Source: Rheinheimera sediminis (GTDB lineage Bacteria; Pseudomonadota; Gammaproteobacteria; Enterobacterales; Alteromonadaceae). From it: a stretch of 64,000 nt of DNA. Each line of letters begins with the position of its first letter. Position 1 is the first letter of the stretch. Positions 28,317 through 38,361 of the stretch are shown here, piece after piece. A program made the position numbers and the translations under genes. The notes under the pieces are model-generated. The model ran no database searches, was not told where the DNA came from, and saw only the letters and a list, made by a program, of their open reading frames with translations. Location: contig NZ_RZUF01000010.1 in assembly GCF_004005375.1 (NCBI RefSeq), positions 62,001 through 126,000 of the forward strand, in the 5' to 3' direction.

Positions 28317-28979
28317 GTGTCTTTAAACTGGCAAGACGTGATTGGGGCTGAAAAAAATCAGCCCTATTTTCTGCAAACTATGGATTACTTAAAGCAACAA
28401 CGCGCTGCAGGCCAGGTGATTTATCCACCTGAATCCCTGGTCTTTAATGCTTTTAAGTTAACGCCTTTTGCAGAGATGAAAGTAGTAGTGATAGGGCAGG
28501 ACCCTTATCATGGCCCGAATCAGGCGCATGGTTTAAGTTTCTCAGTGCCTGCAGGAGTGGCTATCCCGCCTTCGCTGCGCAATATCTACAAAGAGCTGGC
28601 GCAGGAATATGTTGATTTTCAGACCCCAAAGCATGGCTGCCTGGAAAGCTGGGCACAGCAGGGCGTGTTATTACTCAATACCGCATTAACTGTGGTGGCG
28701 AATGAAGCCAACTCACACCGTCACTTAGGTTGGGAGCAGTTTACTGATCAGGTGATACGAGCTATCAGTGCTCATGCAGAAGGTATAGTATTTCTGTTAT
28801 GGGGTAGTCATGCGATTAAAAAATCACAGCTAATCGATAAAACGAAACACCATATTCTGACTGCACCTCATCCATCACCTTTGTCAGCGCACCGCGGCTT
28901 TTTAGGCTGTGGTCACTTTGCAAAGGCAAATGAGTTATTGCAGCAGCAGGGTAAAACACCAATCTGTTGGCAAGTATAA
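28317..28979 (+). CDS. ung: Uracil-DNA glycosylase
   Basis: Ung removes uracil from DNA in base excision repair. The 220-residue family-1 enzyme has the catalytic water-activating motif [18 protein letters not shown] (Asp near residue 62) and the Leu/His loop [17 protein letters not shown]. The start is GTG at 28317, directly after thrC, giving [10 protein letters not shown], which resembles other Ung N-termini. No good ribosome site is visible, so translation may be coupled to thrC. This thrC-ung adjacency is unusual because the products are functionally unrelated. Confidence 0.95.
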   Translation: MSLNWQDVIGAEKNQPYFLQTMDYLKQQRAAGQVIYPPESLVFNAFKLTPFAEMKVVVIGQDPYHGPNQAHGLSFSVPAGVAIPPSLRNIYKELAQEYVDFQTPKHGCLESWAQQGVLLLNTALTVVANEANSHRHLGWEQFTDQVIRAISAHAEGIVFLLWGSHAIKKSQLIDKTKHHILTAPHPSPLSAHRGFLGCGHFAKANELLQQQGKTPICWQV

Positions 28980-29051
28980 ATAGCGATAGTGCGGGCTGGG
29001 ATAAACCCCGCCTCGACGGTTTCTTCAGAGCCTGAATTACAGCCAAATAAA

Positions 29052-29077
29052 AAGCCCCGACATTGCTGTCGGGGCTT
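29052..29077. terminator. Bidirectional terminator between ung and the DUF3545-like gene
   Basis: AAGCCCCGACA and TGTCGGGGCTT form a perfect 11-bp stem with a TTGC loop. It lies between convergent genes, with short T- and A-rich flanks, and should serve both. Confidence 0.85.
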
Positions 29078-29080
29078 CAT

Positions 29081-29257
29081 TTAACTTAATTCTATATCAA
29101 CTAACTCAGGTTCTATGGTCCAATCTATGTCTTCTAGTTCTCGTTTTAAGCGCTGGCGTTCTTTCACTGCTTCAATTTCCCGCCACTTACGTTTTACTGC
29201 GCGGCTCTTTGTAGCAGGTCGCTCCAACATATTCAGTAAATCTTCGAAGCTTTCCAT
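29081..29257 (-). CDS. Small DUF3545-like protein
   Basis: The reverse strand encodes a 58-residue protein from an ATG at 29257, with AGAGGGG six bases upstream, to a TAA at 29081. The core is KSRAVKRKWREIEAVKERQRLK followed by RELEDID, a highly charged helix, and the tail is acidic. I recognise this pattern as the DUF3545 family of short proteins found in Vibrio, Shewanella and relatives; the function is unknown. The charged helix suggests nucleic acid or ribosome contact, but that is a guess. The gene ends at the shared terminator. A longer frame on the opposite strand is only its shadow. Confidence 0.75.
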   Translation of the reverse strand: MESFEDLLNMLERPATKSRAVKRKWREIEAVKERQRLKRELEDIDWTIEPELVDIELS

Positions 29258-29377
29258 GGTTGCCCCTCTGAGTTGTTGTTATTTTCAACAAATTAGTACC
29301 ACACTTTGTCTAAAAATAAAATAACTCTTTGACACAAATATGAACGAAAAATGAATGTTTTTCGTTCAGTCTCTGGG

Positions 29378-31006
29378 CTAGTTCGAGGTTAACTGTTTAA
29401 AGTGTGCAATCAAAGCTTCTGTCGAGCCATCGAAGCTATTAAGCTTTTGCTCCGACAACACCTGATAAATCGGCGTAGATAGCTGTTTACCCAGCTCTAC
29501 GCCCCATTGATCAAAAGAGTTGATATTCCAAAGCACGCCTTGGCAAAACACTTTCTGCTCATAGAGTGCGATCAGGGCTCCCAGGTAATAAGGCGACAAT
29601 TCTGGCAGTAGTAAGGTATTACTTGGTTTATTGCCCGGGGATACTTTGTGTGGTGCCAAAGCACTGGCTTCAGCTTCAGAAGCTCCGCTTGCCAGTACTT
29701 CTGCTTTAGCTTCTTCAAAGGTTTTGCCTTGCATCAATGCCTGGGTTTGAGCAAAACAGTGTGCCGCTAACCTGTGGTGATGATCTTTGAGCTCATGACT
29801 GACTTTGGCCGGCAGAATAAAATCTGAAGGCACAGCTAATACACTTTGATGCAATAACTGGTGGTAGGCATGCTGGCCATTGGTGCCTGCATCTCCCCAA
29901 ATGACAGGAGCTGTCGCATCTGTTAATGGCTTGCCATCAAGATCCACCCCTTTACCATTACTTTCCATATCCAGCTGCTGTACGTAAGAGGGCAGGAAAC
30001 GTAAATAATGGCTGTACGGCAGTAAGGCTTGCGCCTGACAACCTTTGGCATTGATATACCAGACACCAAGCAAAGCTAAAATGACAGGCATATTTTGCTC
30101 AAGTGGCGCATTGATAAAATGCTGATCCATGTCGCGCGCGCCCTTGAGCAGTTGTTGGAATTGCTCCATACCCAACTGCAATGCGACCGGGAAGCCGATG
30201 GCAGACCATAACGAATATCGACCACCTACCCAATCCCACATCGGCAGAATATGTTCAGCCACTATGCCAAACTCCGCTGCAGCTTTGATATTGGACGAGG
30301 TCGCCCAAAAATGCTGAGCTATGGCGGCTTTATCTGCGCCTTTGTCAATGAACCACTGACGCACAGCCAAAGCGTTTTGTTTGGTTTCTTCAGTGCCAAA
30401 AGATTTAGAGGCAACGAACACCAAGGTTGTTGCTGGGTTCAAAGCTTTCACCACATCAGAGACGACTGCACCATCTATATTACCGGCAAAGTGAATACGC
30501 ACCGGGCTTTGGTTAAAAGGTGCTAAAGCTTCACAGGCCATTTGTGGGCCAAGCAAAGAGCCACCAATACCAATCCAGATCAGATCGGTAATAGCATCGC
30601 CCTGATAGCCTTTGTAGCTGCCTTGATGCAACTGGCCAATCAGTTCTGCCATCTGTGCGTGGCAGGCCTGAATTTCAGGTTGTAAATCAACACCATCTAG
30701 CACTAGCGGAGTTGTTGCATCTGCACGTAACGCCATATGCCAAACGGCACGTTGTTCAGTATTGTTTATTTTGTCGCCACTTAGCATCTGCTGAGTTTTG
30801 CTGTGGATCTGGCTTTGTTTTGCCAGCTCCAACAGCTTTTGCCAGATGCCATCTGTGATCAGGTTTTTGGAAAAATCCAGGTGAATACCACAGGCATTGA
30901 CCTGGAGTTTCTCAGCCCGTGTTGGATCTGCAGCAAACTCTTGACGCAAGGATAAAGGCTGTTGCGCGAGCTGTTTTAACTCTGCCCAGAGTGCAGACGA
31001 CATCAT
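29378..31006 (-). CDS. pgi: Glucose-6-phosphate isomerase
   Basis: Pgi interconverts glucose-6-phosphate and fructose-6-phosphate. The 542-residue product is close to the usual 549. Motifs visible are GIGGSLLGPQMACEAL, FVASKSFGTEETKQNA, DWVGGRYSLWSAIGFPVAL and the ending NSFDQWGVELGKQL with SFDGSTEALI. Two ATG codons are in tandem at the start (31006 and 31003). It lies 82 bases downstream of tal on the same strand, so the two central-carbon genes are probably one unit. Confidence 0.96.
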   Translation of the reverse strand: MMSSALWAELKQLAQQPLSLRQEFAADPTRAEKLQVNACGIHLDFSKNLITDGIWQKLLELAKQSQIHSKTQQMLSGDKINNTEQRAVWHMALRADATTPLVLDGVDLQPEIQACHAQMAELIGQLHQGSYKGYQGDAITDLIWIGIGGSLLGPQMACEALAPFNQSPVRIHFAGNIDGAVVSDVVKALNPATTLVFVASKSFGTEETKQNALAVRQWFIDKGADKAAIAQHFWATSSNIKAAAEFGIVAEHILPMWDWVGGRYSLWSAIGFPVALQLGMEQFQQLLKGARDMDQHFINAPLEQNMPVILALLGVWYINAKGCQAQALLPYSHYLRFLPSYVQQLDMESNGKGVDLDGKPLTDATAPVIWGDAGTNGQHAYHQLLHQSVLAVPSDFILPAKVSHELKDHHHRLAAHCFAQTQALMQGKTFEEAKAEVLASGASEAEASALAPHKVSPGNKPSNTLLLPELSPYYLGALIALYEQKVFCQGVLWNINSFDQWGVELGKQLSTPIYQVLSEQKLNSFDGSTEALIAHFKQLTSN

Positions 31007-31040
31007 ATAAACTCCTGTAGTGATCCGATGGTGATTAAAG

Positions 31041-31096
31041 TTAAGCCTGTATTTAGATCTTTAATTAAGCCTTTGATTGGGCTGGTAATTAAGCCT
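31041..31096. repeat. Three short repeats with a 24-bp period between tal and pgi
   Basis: The octamer TTAAGCCT occurs at 31041, 31065 and 31089, exactly 24 bp apart; the last copy contains the tal stop codon. The bases between copies are similar but not identical. It looks like a decayed tandem duplication of the tal 3' end. Confidence 0.6.
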
Positions 31097-32045
31097 GTAA
31101 CTGCGCCTGAATTAAAGTTTCCAGCTTGCGTTGGTCAACGGCAAATTTACGAATACCTTCCGACAATTTTTCGGTAGCCATTGCATCTTCGTTCAGCGCC
31201 CAGCGGAATTCTGCTTCAGTTAAAGCCGCAGTTTCTTTGGCGGTAGCGCCAGTATCCTGCAGATGCACAGTCAAAGTGCCTTGTTGCTGACTAAGTTCTT
31301 CCAATAAGCCTGGGCTGATGGTTAAACGGTCACAACCTGCTAAAGCTAAAACTTCGCCGATATTGCGGAAGCTTGCACCCATCACTACGGTTTTATGGCC
31401 ATAAGTTTTAAAGTAACGATAAATCTCACGCACTGACACAACACCTGGATCGGTTTCTGCTGTGTAGTCTTGTTTGGTGTTGGCTTTGTACCAGTCCAGA
31501 ATACGGCCAACAAAAGGAGAAATTAAGAAGATGCCGGCTTCAGCGCAAGCACGTGCTTGTGCCATATGGAACAGCAGAGTCAGGTTACACTGAATACCTT
31601 GTTGCTCAAGATGGCGTGCTGCCTGAATACCTTCCCAGGTGGAGGCTATCTTGATCAAAATACGATCTTTGCTGATACCATTTTCTTCATATAAAGCCAC
31701 CAACTGCAGCGCTTTATCAATGCTGGCTTGAGTATCAAAAGATAACCGGGCATCCACTTCAGTCGACACGCGACCTGGTACTAACTTACTGATCTGAGAG
31801 CCGATATCGACCGCAAATTTATCGCTGGCTATGCTAACCTGAGTCGCCAGATCTGAGCTTTTGCTTTTAGCATAAGCTACGGCCTGAGCTAATAATGGCT
31901 TAGAAAATTCCAGCTGACTGGCGTTTAGTAATAAAGAGGGGTTTGTTGTCGCGTCTACAGGGCGGAATTGTTCAATGGCGCCTAAGTCACCACTGTCGAC
32001 CACAACCGTAGTCACTGCTTTTAGCTGTTCAAGTAAAGTGCTCAT
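31089..32045 (-). CDS. tal: Transaldolase
   Basis: Tal moves a three-carbon dihydroxyacetone unit between sugar phosphates in the pentose phosphate pathway. The 318-residue product matches TalB (317). The N-terminus [31 protein letters not shown]-type pattern, [10 protein letters not shown], and the Schiff-base lysine in [13 protein letters not shown] (near residue 132) are all present. It is divergent from yaaA across 295 bases, where I see AT-rich promoter-like sequence and one short hairpin (32124-32143) but no further gene. Confidence 0.96.
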   Translation of the reverse strand: MSTLLEQLKAVTTVVVDSGDLGAIEQFRPVDATTNPSLLLNASQLEFSKPLLAQAVAYAKSKSSDLATQVSIASDKFAVDIGSQISKLVPGRVSTEVDARLSFDTQASIDKALQLVALYEENGISKDRILIKIASTWEGIQAARHLEQQGIQCNLTLLFHMAQARACAEAGIFLISPFVGRILDWYKANTKQDYTAETDPGVVSVREIYRYFKTYGHKTVVMGASFRNIGEVLALAGCDRLTISPGLLEELSQQQGTLTVHLQDTGATAKETAALTEAEFRWALNEDAMATEKLSEGIRKFAVDQRKLETLIQAQLQA

Positions 32046-32340
32046 ATTGTTTTATTACCATTTTTTTGATCACAAGTCAGTGATGTGGGGCTTAATACTA
32101 AATAAATGTAGGAAAATTACAACACAAAAACAGGCTTTTGTGGCAAGTTTCCAGCATCCGGAATTCTGTTTATTTTGCGGTTCTTTCTCATACAGCATAA
32201 AGCTTTTATGTTAACCCGAGCTTAGCATGAAAAAAAGTAAAAACCATGTCAAAGCCGCGTCCGTATTGAGTGTTGTTGTCGAGCTAAAGCATTTAATTTG
32301 ATATAGTTGTATCAATTCGTTGTACAGGAAACTAAAACCC

Positions 32341-33120
32341 ATGTTGATGGTGATATCACCCGCCAAAGATTTAGATTACCAGAGCCCGTTATCAGTCACT
32401 GCTTTTAGCCAGCCTGCTTTGCTTGATCAAAGCCTTGAATTGATGACTTATTGTCGCGATCTGACTCCAGCTCAGTTATCCAGTCTGATGCATATCAGTG
32501 ACAAACTGGCTGGCCTGAATGCAGCACGGTTTGCAGAGTGGTCCACACCTTTTACACCGGAAAATGCCCGGCAGGCGTTGTTTGCTTTTAATGGCGATGT
32601 GTATCAGGGCTTACAAGCGTCCAGTCTGAAACAGCAGGAGATCGATTATGCCCAACAACACTTACGTATTTTAAGTGGTTTGTATGGAGTATTACGGCCT
32701 TTGGATCTGATGCAGCCTTACCGTCTGGAAATGGGCACTTCGTTAGAAAATGGCCGTGGTAAAAATTTATATCAGTTCTGGGGTGATCGTATCAGTACTG
32801 AACTGAATCAACAGCTGGAACAGTTAAATTCACAGATGCTACTGAACTTAGCCTCGCAGGAATACTTTAAAGCCGTGGATAAAAAAGCGCTGAACGCCAA
32901 AGTACTGAATGTGGAATTCAAAGACTTCAAAAATGGTCAGTATAAAATCATCAGCTTTTTTGCTAAAAAAGCCCGTGGTCTGATGGCGCGTTATGTCATT
33001 GAGCACCAGATAGATCAGGTGGATGGCTTAAAGCAATTTAGCAGTGCCGGTTACCAGTTCAGCAGCTCCGAATCCAACGCTGATACCTTAGTTTTTACAC
33101 GGATGCAACAACAAAATTAA
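32341..33120 (+). CDS. yaaA: Peroxide stress protein YaaA (DUF328 family)
   Basis: YaaA lowers intracellular free iron during hydrogen peroxide stress in E. coli and binds DNA. The 259-residue product begins [16 protein letters not shown] and has the conserved [48 protein letters not shown] and [13 protein letters not shown] 32341 aligns with the E. coli start; an in-frame ATG at 32320 adds 7 residues. Two hairpins follow the stop. Confidence 0.93.
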   Translation: MLMVISPAKDLDYQSPLSVTAFSQPALLDQSLELMTYCRDLTPAQLSSLMHISDKLAGLNAARFAEWSTPFTPENARQALFAFNGDVYQGLQASSLKQQEIDYAQQHLRILSGLYGVLRPLDLMQPYRLEMGTSLENGRGKNLYQFWGDRISTELNQQLEQLNSQMLLNLASQEYFKAVDKKALNAKVLNVEFKDFKNGQYKIISFFAKKARGLMARYVIEHQIDQVDGLKQFSSAGYQFSSSESNADTLVFTRMQQQN

Positions 33121-33121
33121 T

Positions 33122-33178
33122 ACTTCGCCGTTTTTAGGCGAAGTAAGCCAGAAAAGCCGCAGAAAACTGCGGCTTTTT
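33122..33178 (+). terminator. Double hairpin terminator after yaaA
   Basis: The first hairpin is ACTTCGCC / GGCGAAGT (33122-33144). The second is AAAAGCCGCAG / CTGCGGCTTTT with an AAAA loop (33152-33177) and a T run. The second is a canonical intrinsic terminator. Confidence 0.87.
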
Positions 33179-33240
33179 GTTGCGCTTTTTTAATTGGCTT
33201 TTGCTAAAATGCGCGGCTCTATTGATCCGAGTGTTGCCCT

Positions 33241-34539
33241 ATGAAATTCCCTGGTCGTCGTAAACTTAAACATTATTTTCCTGTGTCTCAGCCTAAGCTG
33301 ACTTTACCCAGCTACGAAGTACGGCCTGAGCTGGATACTTATATTGTGGGTTTGGACCAAACCATAGTGGATGTGATTGCCAACGTCAGTGATGAATTCC
33401 TGGAAAAGTACGGCATAGGCAAAGGGTTATCCAACTTAGTGGAGCATGGCAAAGCTGACCTGATTTATCAGGAACTGGTTGGCTCCAATGCTATTTCTGA
33501 TCACTTTGCTGGCGGCACTATCGGCAATACAGTGCATAACTACTCTGTACTGGCTGATGATAAATCCGTGTTATTGGGTGTGATGTCAGCCAATATTCAA
33601 CTAGGTTCTCCAGCCTATCACTACTTATGCCATACCAGCAGCAAAGTGGATATGAACCATCTGCAAGGCGTAGCTGGTGATATAGGCCGTGGTATTACCA
33701 TGATTACGCCTGATGGCGAACGTACTTTTGTGATAGATCCGGGCGACATGGACGAGCTGACAGCAGCTTATATTCCTACGGATATTATTTCTAAAGCCGC
33801 AGCCATTGTGGTCAGCGCTTATCCGCTGCGCGCCACCGATCAGCCGATCCAGCAGGCCATGGTGAAAATGTTGTCCGATGCTAAAGCTGCGGATGTGCCT
33901 GTCGTGATGAGCTTAGGCACTAAACATTTAGTTGAAGAGCACAGGGAGCTGATTCAGCAAACTCTGGCGCAGTATGTCAATGTGCTGGCGATGAATGAAC
34001 TGGAAGCTGAAGCTTTAACTGGTTTTTCCGATCCATTGCTCGCAGCAGAAGCAGCTTTGGATTATGTTGATATGGTGCTATTAACTGCAGGCCCAGAGGG
34101 CTTGTATTTATGTGGTTACACAGACTCATCTGCCAAACGTGAAACTACGAATCCGATTAAATCCGGTGCTTTAGCGGATTACAACGAGTTTGAGTTCAGC
34201 CGTCCTATGCAGAAAAAAGACTGCCAGCAGCCAGTGAAAGTCTACTCGCATATAGACCCTTATTTAGGTGGGCCTGAGCGGATTAAAAATACCAATGGTG
34301 CAGGCGATGGTGCTTTAGCTGCTATTTTGCATGATATAGCGGCGAATCATTTCCATCGTCAAACATTGCCGCTGTCCAGTAAACACGAACAGCCTTATCT
34401 GGCGTATTCGTCTTTTGCTCAGATCTGTAAATACGCTAACCGCGTTAGTTACGCCATTCTGGTGCAAAATGCGCCACGCTTGTCTAAAGGCTTACCGGAA
34501 AAAGAAGACTCCCTGGAAGAGAGCTACTGGGACAGGTAA
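33241..34539 (+). CDS. gsk: Inosine-guanosine kinase
   Basis: Gsk phosphorylates inosine and guanosine to IMP and GMP in purine salvage. The 432-residue ribokinase-family protein closely follows E. coli Gsk: MKFPGRRKLKHYFPV at the start, HFAGGTIGNTVHNYSVLADD, LAMNELEAEALTG, the catalytic NTNGAGDGALAAILHDI, and the ending RLSKGLPEKEDSLEESYWDR. It has its own upstream region and terminator. A purine permease gene is also in the window but 20 kb away. Confidence 0.96.
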   Translation: MKFPGRRKLKHYFPVSQPKLTLPSYEVRPELDTYIVGLDQTIVDVIANVSDEFLEKYGIGKGLSNLVEHGKADLIYQELVGSNAISDHFAGGTIGNTVHNYSVLADDKSVLLGVMSANIQLGSPAYHYLCHTSSKVDMNHLQGVAGDIGRGITMITPDGERTFVIDPGDMDELTAAYIPTDIISKAAAIVVSAYPLRATDQPIQQAMVKMLSDAKAADVPVVMSLGTKHLVEEHRELIQQTLAQYVNVLAMNELEAEALTGFSDPLLAAEAALDYVDMVLLTAGPEGLYLCGYTDSSAKRETTNPIKSGALADYNEFEFSRPMQKKDCQQPVKVYSHIDPYLGGPERIKNTNGAGDGALAAILHDIAANHFHRQTLPLSSKHEQPYLAYSSFAQICKYANRVSYAILVQNAPRLSKGLPEKEDSLEESYWDR

Positions 34540-34562
34540 CAGCCAGTTACAAATTCAGCACT

Positions 34563-34590
34563 GAAGGCCGGTATTCCCGGCCTTCTTATT
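34563..34590 (+). terminator. Rho-independent terminator after gsk
   Basis: GAAGGCCGG and CCGGCCTTC form a 9-bp stem with a 5-base loop, followed by TTATTTT. Confidence 0.82.
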
Positions 34591-34648
34591 TTCAGCGTCT
34601 TTCTATATAGTGCCCTGGACTTTTTCTCTTGCTGTACAAGGAATGTAA

Positions 34649-36901
34649 ATGCTGCGTTGGTTTCTTCTGTTGGTTGCCCTGTTTTCTGTGAGTGCTCTGG
34701 CTGATATTCACATTCCTAAAACCACCGCCAGTATTAGTATTGATGGCGATTTATCTGACGCTGCCTGGGCGCAAGCCAATAAAGTACAGATAACGATCAA
34801 CAGCTGGCCCTCTGAAAACACCCCGGCTCCGGTAGCAACTGAAGTGTTGCTGATGGAAAACGGCGAGTATTTCTATCTGGCTTTTAAAGCCAAAGATCCT
34901 GATCCGTCTCAAATCCGCGCCTTTTTAAAAGACAGAGACAGTGTTTGGGATGATGATTTGGTTGGTATCAAAATTGATAGTTACAATGATCAAAAACTGG
35001 CTTATCAGTTCTTTAGTAACCCTTTGGGTGTGCAGCAAGACTCTATTGAAAATGAAGTGACAGGCAGCGAAAGTGATGCATGGGACGGTATTTGGCAAAG
35101 CGTTGGCAAGCTTACCCCTGATGGCTATCAGGTGGAGATTGCTATCCCGCTGCGGATCTTAAACTTCAACGATAAGCTAGCTGTGCAGCAGTGGCGTATT
35201 GAACTGTTGCGGTTTTACCCAAGAGATATCAGGCACCGTTTATCCAGCAATAAAATAGAGCGGGCTAATCCCTGCTGGATCTGCCAAATGCGCGTCGCCA
35301 CAGGCTTTTCCGGCGTCAAACAAGGTAGCCATTTTAGTGTAGTGCCGTCTTTAGTCACTGGCGCAAGCCAGCAGCGGGATGTAACAGCAGATGCAAAAAC
35401 AGCCTGGCAAACAGAGCCTAATACCGAAGCCAGTCTGGATTTAAAATGGGGTATTACACCGGATATTAACCTCAATGCGACCATCAATCCTGACTTTTCT
35501 CAGGTCGAAGCCGATGTAGCGCAAGTGTCGATGAATGATACCTTCTCGTTATTTTTTGACGAAAAACGGGCTTTTTTCCTTGATAACCAGGACTACTTCA
35601 GCTCACCGCTGGATTTAGTTTACACCCGTAATATTGGTGCACCTGATATTGGTGCTAAGTTGACGGGCAAACAACAGCAACACTCCTTTGCTTTTTTTGC
35701 CGCCAATGATGAAAAAACCACTTTTATCGTACCTGGCAATCTTGGTTCTGACGTCGCCGTATTGGACGAGGAAAGTACCAACGCCGTGCTTCGATATCGT
35801 TACGATCTAAATGCAGATGTATCTTTGGGCTGGATCAGCAGCTTGCGGCAGAGTGACAGCTATCACAATAACTTATCAGGTCTGGATCTGAAGTATAAAA
35901 TCACTGAGCAAGATGAGCTGGTACTGCAGTATTTATATTCTGACTCTGCTTATTCGGAGCCATTACGCCAACGCTTTGGTGAGTCCGAAGCTGGTTTGCG
36001 TTTAGCGGATGATTTATCAGCCCCGGCTTATTTTTTGATGTATGAACATGATGATGGTGCCTGGTTTTGGAATACCGAATATCTGGCGCTGGAAAAAGAC
36101 TTTCGGGCTGATATGGGGTATATGCCACAAACCGACTTTACTAAGTTAGTGCAGGGTTTGGGCTATCAATGGTTTTCTGACAGCAGCTGGTGGAACAGGG
36201 CTATCTTAAGCGGCGACTGGGATATCAGTCATAACGCCAATAACGAGCTATTGGAAAAAGAAGCAGAGCTATTTTTAGAGTTATGGGGACCACAACAAAG
36301 TTTCTTCTCTTTTGGTCTGACCGACAGAGATAAAACAGGCCCACGCTTGAATAACAACTCCCTGGCTATTGATGGTAATACGCTGATGTTTCATGAAAAG
36401 CGTTTTAGTACTTTTGCTGAATTCAGGCCTTTGCCAGCACTTTATGCCAATACGGAAATCGAGCTGGGTGATGCCATAGATTACCGCAATAACAGGCTGG
36501 GGGATTTACTGCAGGTATCGCCTGAAGTCAGCTGGAATGCCAGTACTCATTTGCATATTGAAGTGCGTCATACCTACAGATATTTAGAGGCCGATGGTGC
36601 TGAAGTTTTTACCGCCAATCTGACCGACCTGCGCTTTAGCTATCAGTTTTCTGTGCGCAGTATGTTACGCCTGACGCTGATCTACAGCGACATTGTGCAA
36701 AACCCGCTGAATAATCCGGGGCTTGAACAGCAGCTAGAACGTAGCTTGGGCAGTCAGTTACTGTATTCCTATAAGCTAAATCCACAGACTTTGTTTTTTG
36801 CAGGCTACAGTGACAATGCGTATCAGGATGATGAACTAAATAGCCTTGAACGCGATCAACGTTCAGTCTTTATGAAATTTAGCTATGCCTGGTTGCTGTA
36901 A
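34649..36901 (+). CDS. DUF5916-type outer-membrane protein with CBM9-like domain
   Basis: The 750-residue protein has a Sec signal peptide (MLRWFLLLVALFSVSALA). It has an N-terminal beta-sandwich of the carbohydrate-binding family 9 type (ISIDGDLSDAAWAQANKV..., residues about 25-210) and a long C-terminal region of alternating aromatic strands that ends in an aromatic-rich segment (FMKFSYAWLL), which suggests an outer-membrane beta-barrel. The segment PDFSQVEADVAQVSMNDTFSLFFDEKRAFFLDNQDYF is a family hallmark. Function is unknown; some relatives sit near peptidases or polysaccharide genes. It is transcribed alone. Confidence 0.8.
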   Translation: MLRWFLLLVALFSVSALADIHIPKTTASISIDGDLSDAAWAQANKVQITINSWPSENTPAPVATEVLLMENGEYFYLAFKAKDPDPSQIRAFLKDRDSVWDDDLVGIKIDSYNDQKLAYQFFSNPLGVQQDSIENEVTGSESDAWDGIWQSVGKLTPDGYQVEIAIPLRILNFNDKLAVQQWRIELLRFYPRDIRHRLSSNKIERANPCWICQMRVATGFSGVKQGSHFSVVPSLVTGASQQRDVTADAKTAWQTEPNTEASLDLKWGITPDINLNATINPDFSQVEADVAQVSMNDTFSLFFDEKRAFFLDNQDYFSSPLDLVYTRNIGAPDIGAKLTGKQQQHSFAFFAANDEKTTFIVPGNLGSDVAVLDEESTNAVLRYRYDLNADVSLGWISSLRQSDSYHNNLSGLDLKYKITEQDELVLQYLYSDSAYSEPLRQRFGESEAGLRLADDLSAPAYFLMYEHDDGAWFWNTEYLALEKDFRADMGYMPQTDFTKLVQGLGYQWFSDSSWWNRAILSGDWDISHNANNELLEKEAELFLELWGPQQSFFSFGLTDRDKTGPRLNNNSLAIDGNTLMFHEKRFSTFAEFRPLPALYANTEIELGDAIDYRNNRLGDLLQVSPEVSWNASTHLHIEVRHTYRYLEADGAEVFTANLTDLRFSYQFSVRSMLRLTLIYSDIVQNPLNNPGLEQQLERSLGSQLLYSYKLNPQTLFFAGYSDNAYQDDELNSLERDQRSVFMKFSYAWLL

Positions 36902-36929
36902 TAGCTGAGCAGAGTGTTAGGGACCTAAG

Positions 36930-36974
36930 CAGATTTCGCCGTGCTTGAACTACTGTAAAGCACAGCGAAATCTG
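36930..36974. repeat. Long inverted repeat between convergent genes
   Basis: The 17-base arms (36930-36946 and 36958-36974; CAGATTTCGC-c-GTGCTT type) pair with one C/A mismatch around an 11-base loop. Neither side has a T run, so it is not a standard terminator, although it lies between the convergent DUF5916 and srmB genes and may slow polymerase or protect 3' ends. Confidence 0.65.
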
Positions 36975-36992
36975 TAGTGTCAGAATGAAGAA

Positions 36993-38252
36993 TTAACCTT
37001 TGGCCCTTGCTGCTTTTTTCAGCGCCTTTTTCTTGGCTGCTGTTTTAGGTTTTTTCTGTTTAGTCGGCGCTTTGGCTTCTTTGTGTTTAGGGCGCATACC
37101 TTCAATAAAGCGACGCTTTAACGGCTGCTCTGTATAACGCTCTACTTTCCCTACTACGCCAATATCATGAGCTTCCACTAACGAAATGGCAGTACCTTTT
37201 TTACCAGCGCGGCCGGTACGGCCAATACGGTGTACATAGACATCGGCAGTACGCGGCATATCGTAGTTAATTACATGAGTGATATCGTCGATATCCAGAC
37301 CACGGGCTGCTATGTCGGTCGCCACCAGAATACGCACCTGGTTGTTACTGAAGCGGGCTAAAGCCAACTGACGTTTGTCCTGCGCCATTTCGCCCTGCAA
37401 CCAGCAGCATTTTAAACCTGCTGCTTCAAGCTGGCCTGTTAGGGTGGCTAAACGCTCACGGGTCTTCACAAAGACGATGACTTTGCTGACATCTTCTTGT
37501 TTCAGAATATGAATCAGCAGCGCTAGCTTATGTTCGGCATCGTCAGCTGCGTGCATCCACTGCAGAATTTTGGCTTTTTCACGACGTGGCGGCGTAGCTT
37601 CAACCAGCACTGGCTCACGTAAAGCGCGCTCTGAAAACTTGTTGACGCCATTACCATCCAAAGTAGCGGAAAACAGCATGGTCTGACGACGACGTTTAGC
37701 TTCCAGAATAATGCGGTTCATTTCACCGACAAAACCCATATCCAGCATACGGTCGGCTTCGTCGAGGATCAGTACTTCCACTTCGTCGGCATGGAAACTT
37801 TCGTTATCCAGATACTCAATTAAACGACCTGGTGTCGCCACTAGAATATCGTTGTTTTTTTCTAAAGTTTCTTTATGGCTACCGTAGTTGATACCGCCAG
37901 TAATTACACCAGCGTGCAGGTCGGTCAGCATAATCAGCTGTTGCACCTGTTCAAAAATCTGATAGGCCAGCTCACGGGTCGGCGTCATGATCAAGACACG
38001 GGCAAAACCCGGGTCACGGCGCGGAAAATCCAGCAGGTACTGAATAGCTGGCAATAAAAACGCTAGTGTTTTGCCTGTGCCCGTAGGCGCACTGGCCAGT
38101 ATGTCGCGGCCTTCCAAAGCCACAGGAATAGCCAGTTTCTGAATGCTGGTCGCTTCTTTAAAACCAGCTTTACTCAGGGTTTTTTCTAAGCTTTCATCCA
38201 GTTGAAACTCAGCAAAGGTCATTTTTTCCTGTGCAGTGTTAATTTCGCTCAC
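36993..38252 (-). CDS. srmB: ATP-dependent RNA helicase SrmB
   Basis: SrmB is a DEAD-box helicase that helps early assembly of the 50S ribosomal subunit. The 419-residue protein has the Q motif and SIQKLAIPVALEGRDIL, motif I ASAPTGTGKT, Ia PTRELAYQI, II LDEADRM, III SAT, and VI HRIGRTGRAG. It carries a strongly basic C-terminal tail rich in Lys and Ala. The divergent neighbour is trmN, the same arrangement as srmB and yfiC in E. coli, which supports SrmB over other DEAD-box paralogues. Confidence 0.93.
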   Translation of the reverse strand: MSEINTAQEKMTFAEFQLDESLEKTLSKAGFKEATSIQKLAIPVALEGRDILASAPTGTGKTLAFLLPAIQYLLDFPRRDPGFARVLIMTPTRELAYQIFEQVQQLIMLTDLHAGVITGGINYGSHKETLEKNNDILVATPGRLIEYLDNESFHADEVEVLILDEADRMLDMGFVGEMNRIILEAKRRRQTMLFSATLDGNGVNKFSERALREPVLVEATPPRREKAKILQWMHAADDAEHKLALLIHILKQEDVSKVIVFVKTRERLATLTGQLEAAGLKCCWLQGEMAQDKRQLALARFSNNQVRILVATDIAARGLDIDDITHVINYDMPRTADVYVHRIGRTGRAGKKGTAISLVEAHDIGVVGKVERYTEQPLKRRFIEGMRPKHKEAKAPTKQKKPKTAAKKKALKKAARAKG

Positions 38253-38361
38253 GCTGTTAGTACCTTCTATTAGATCACATTAAATAAGATGATGTTCTGT
38301 ACTGACACACAAAACAGCTTCTTATACACTGCCACTCTTTTGACCTTAGTAAGTAAGGACA

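Noticed and set aside
32227-32301. 24-residue frame (MKKSKNHVKAA...) between tal and yaaA
   Set aside because: No ribosome site, no similarity recognised, and no hairpin or codon pattern to support a leader peptide.
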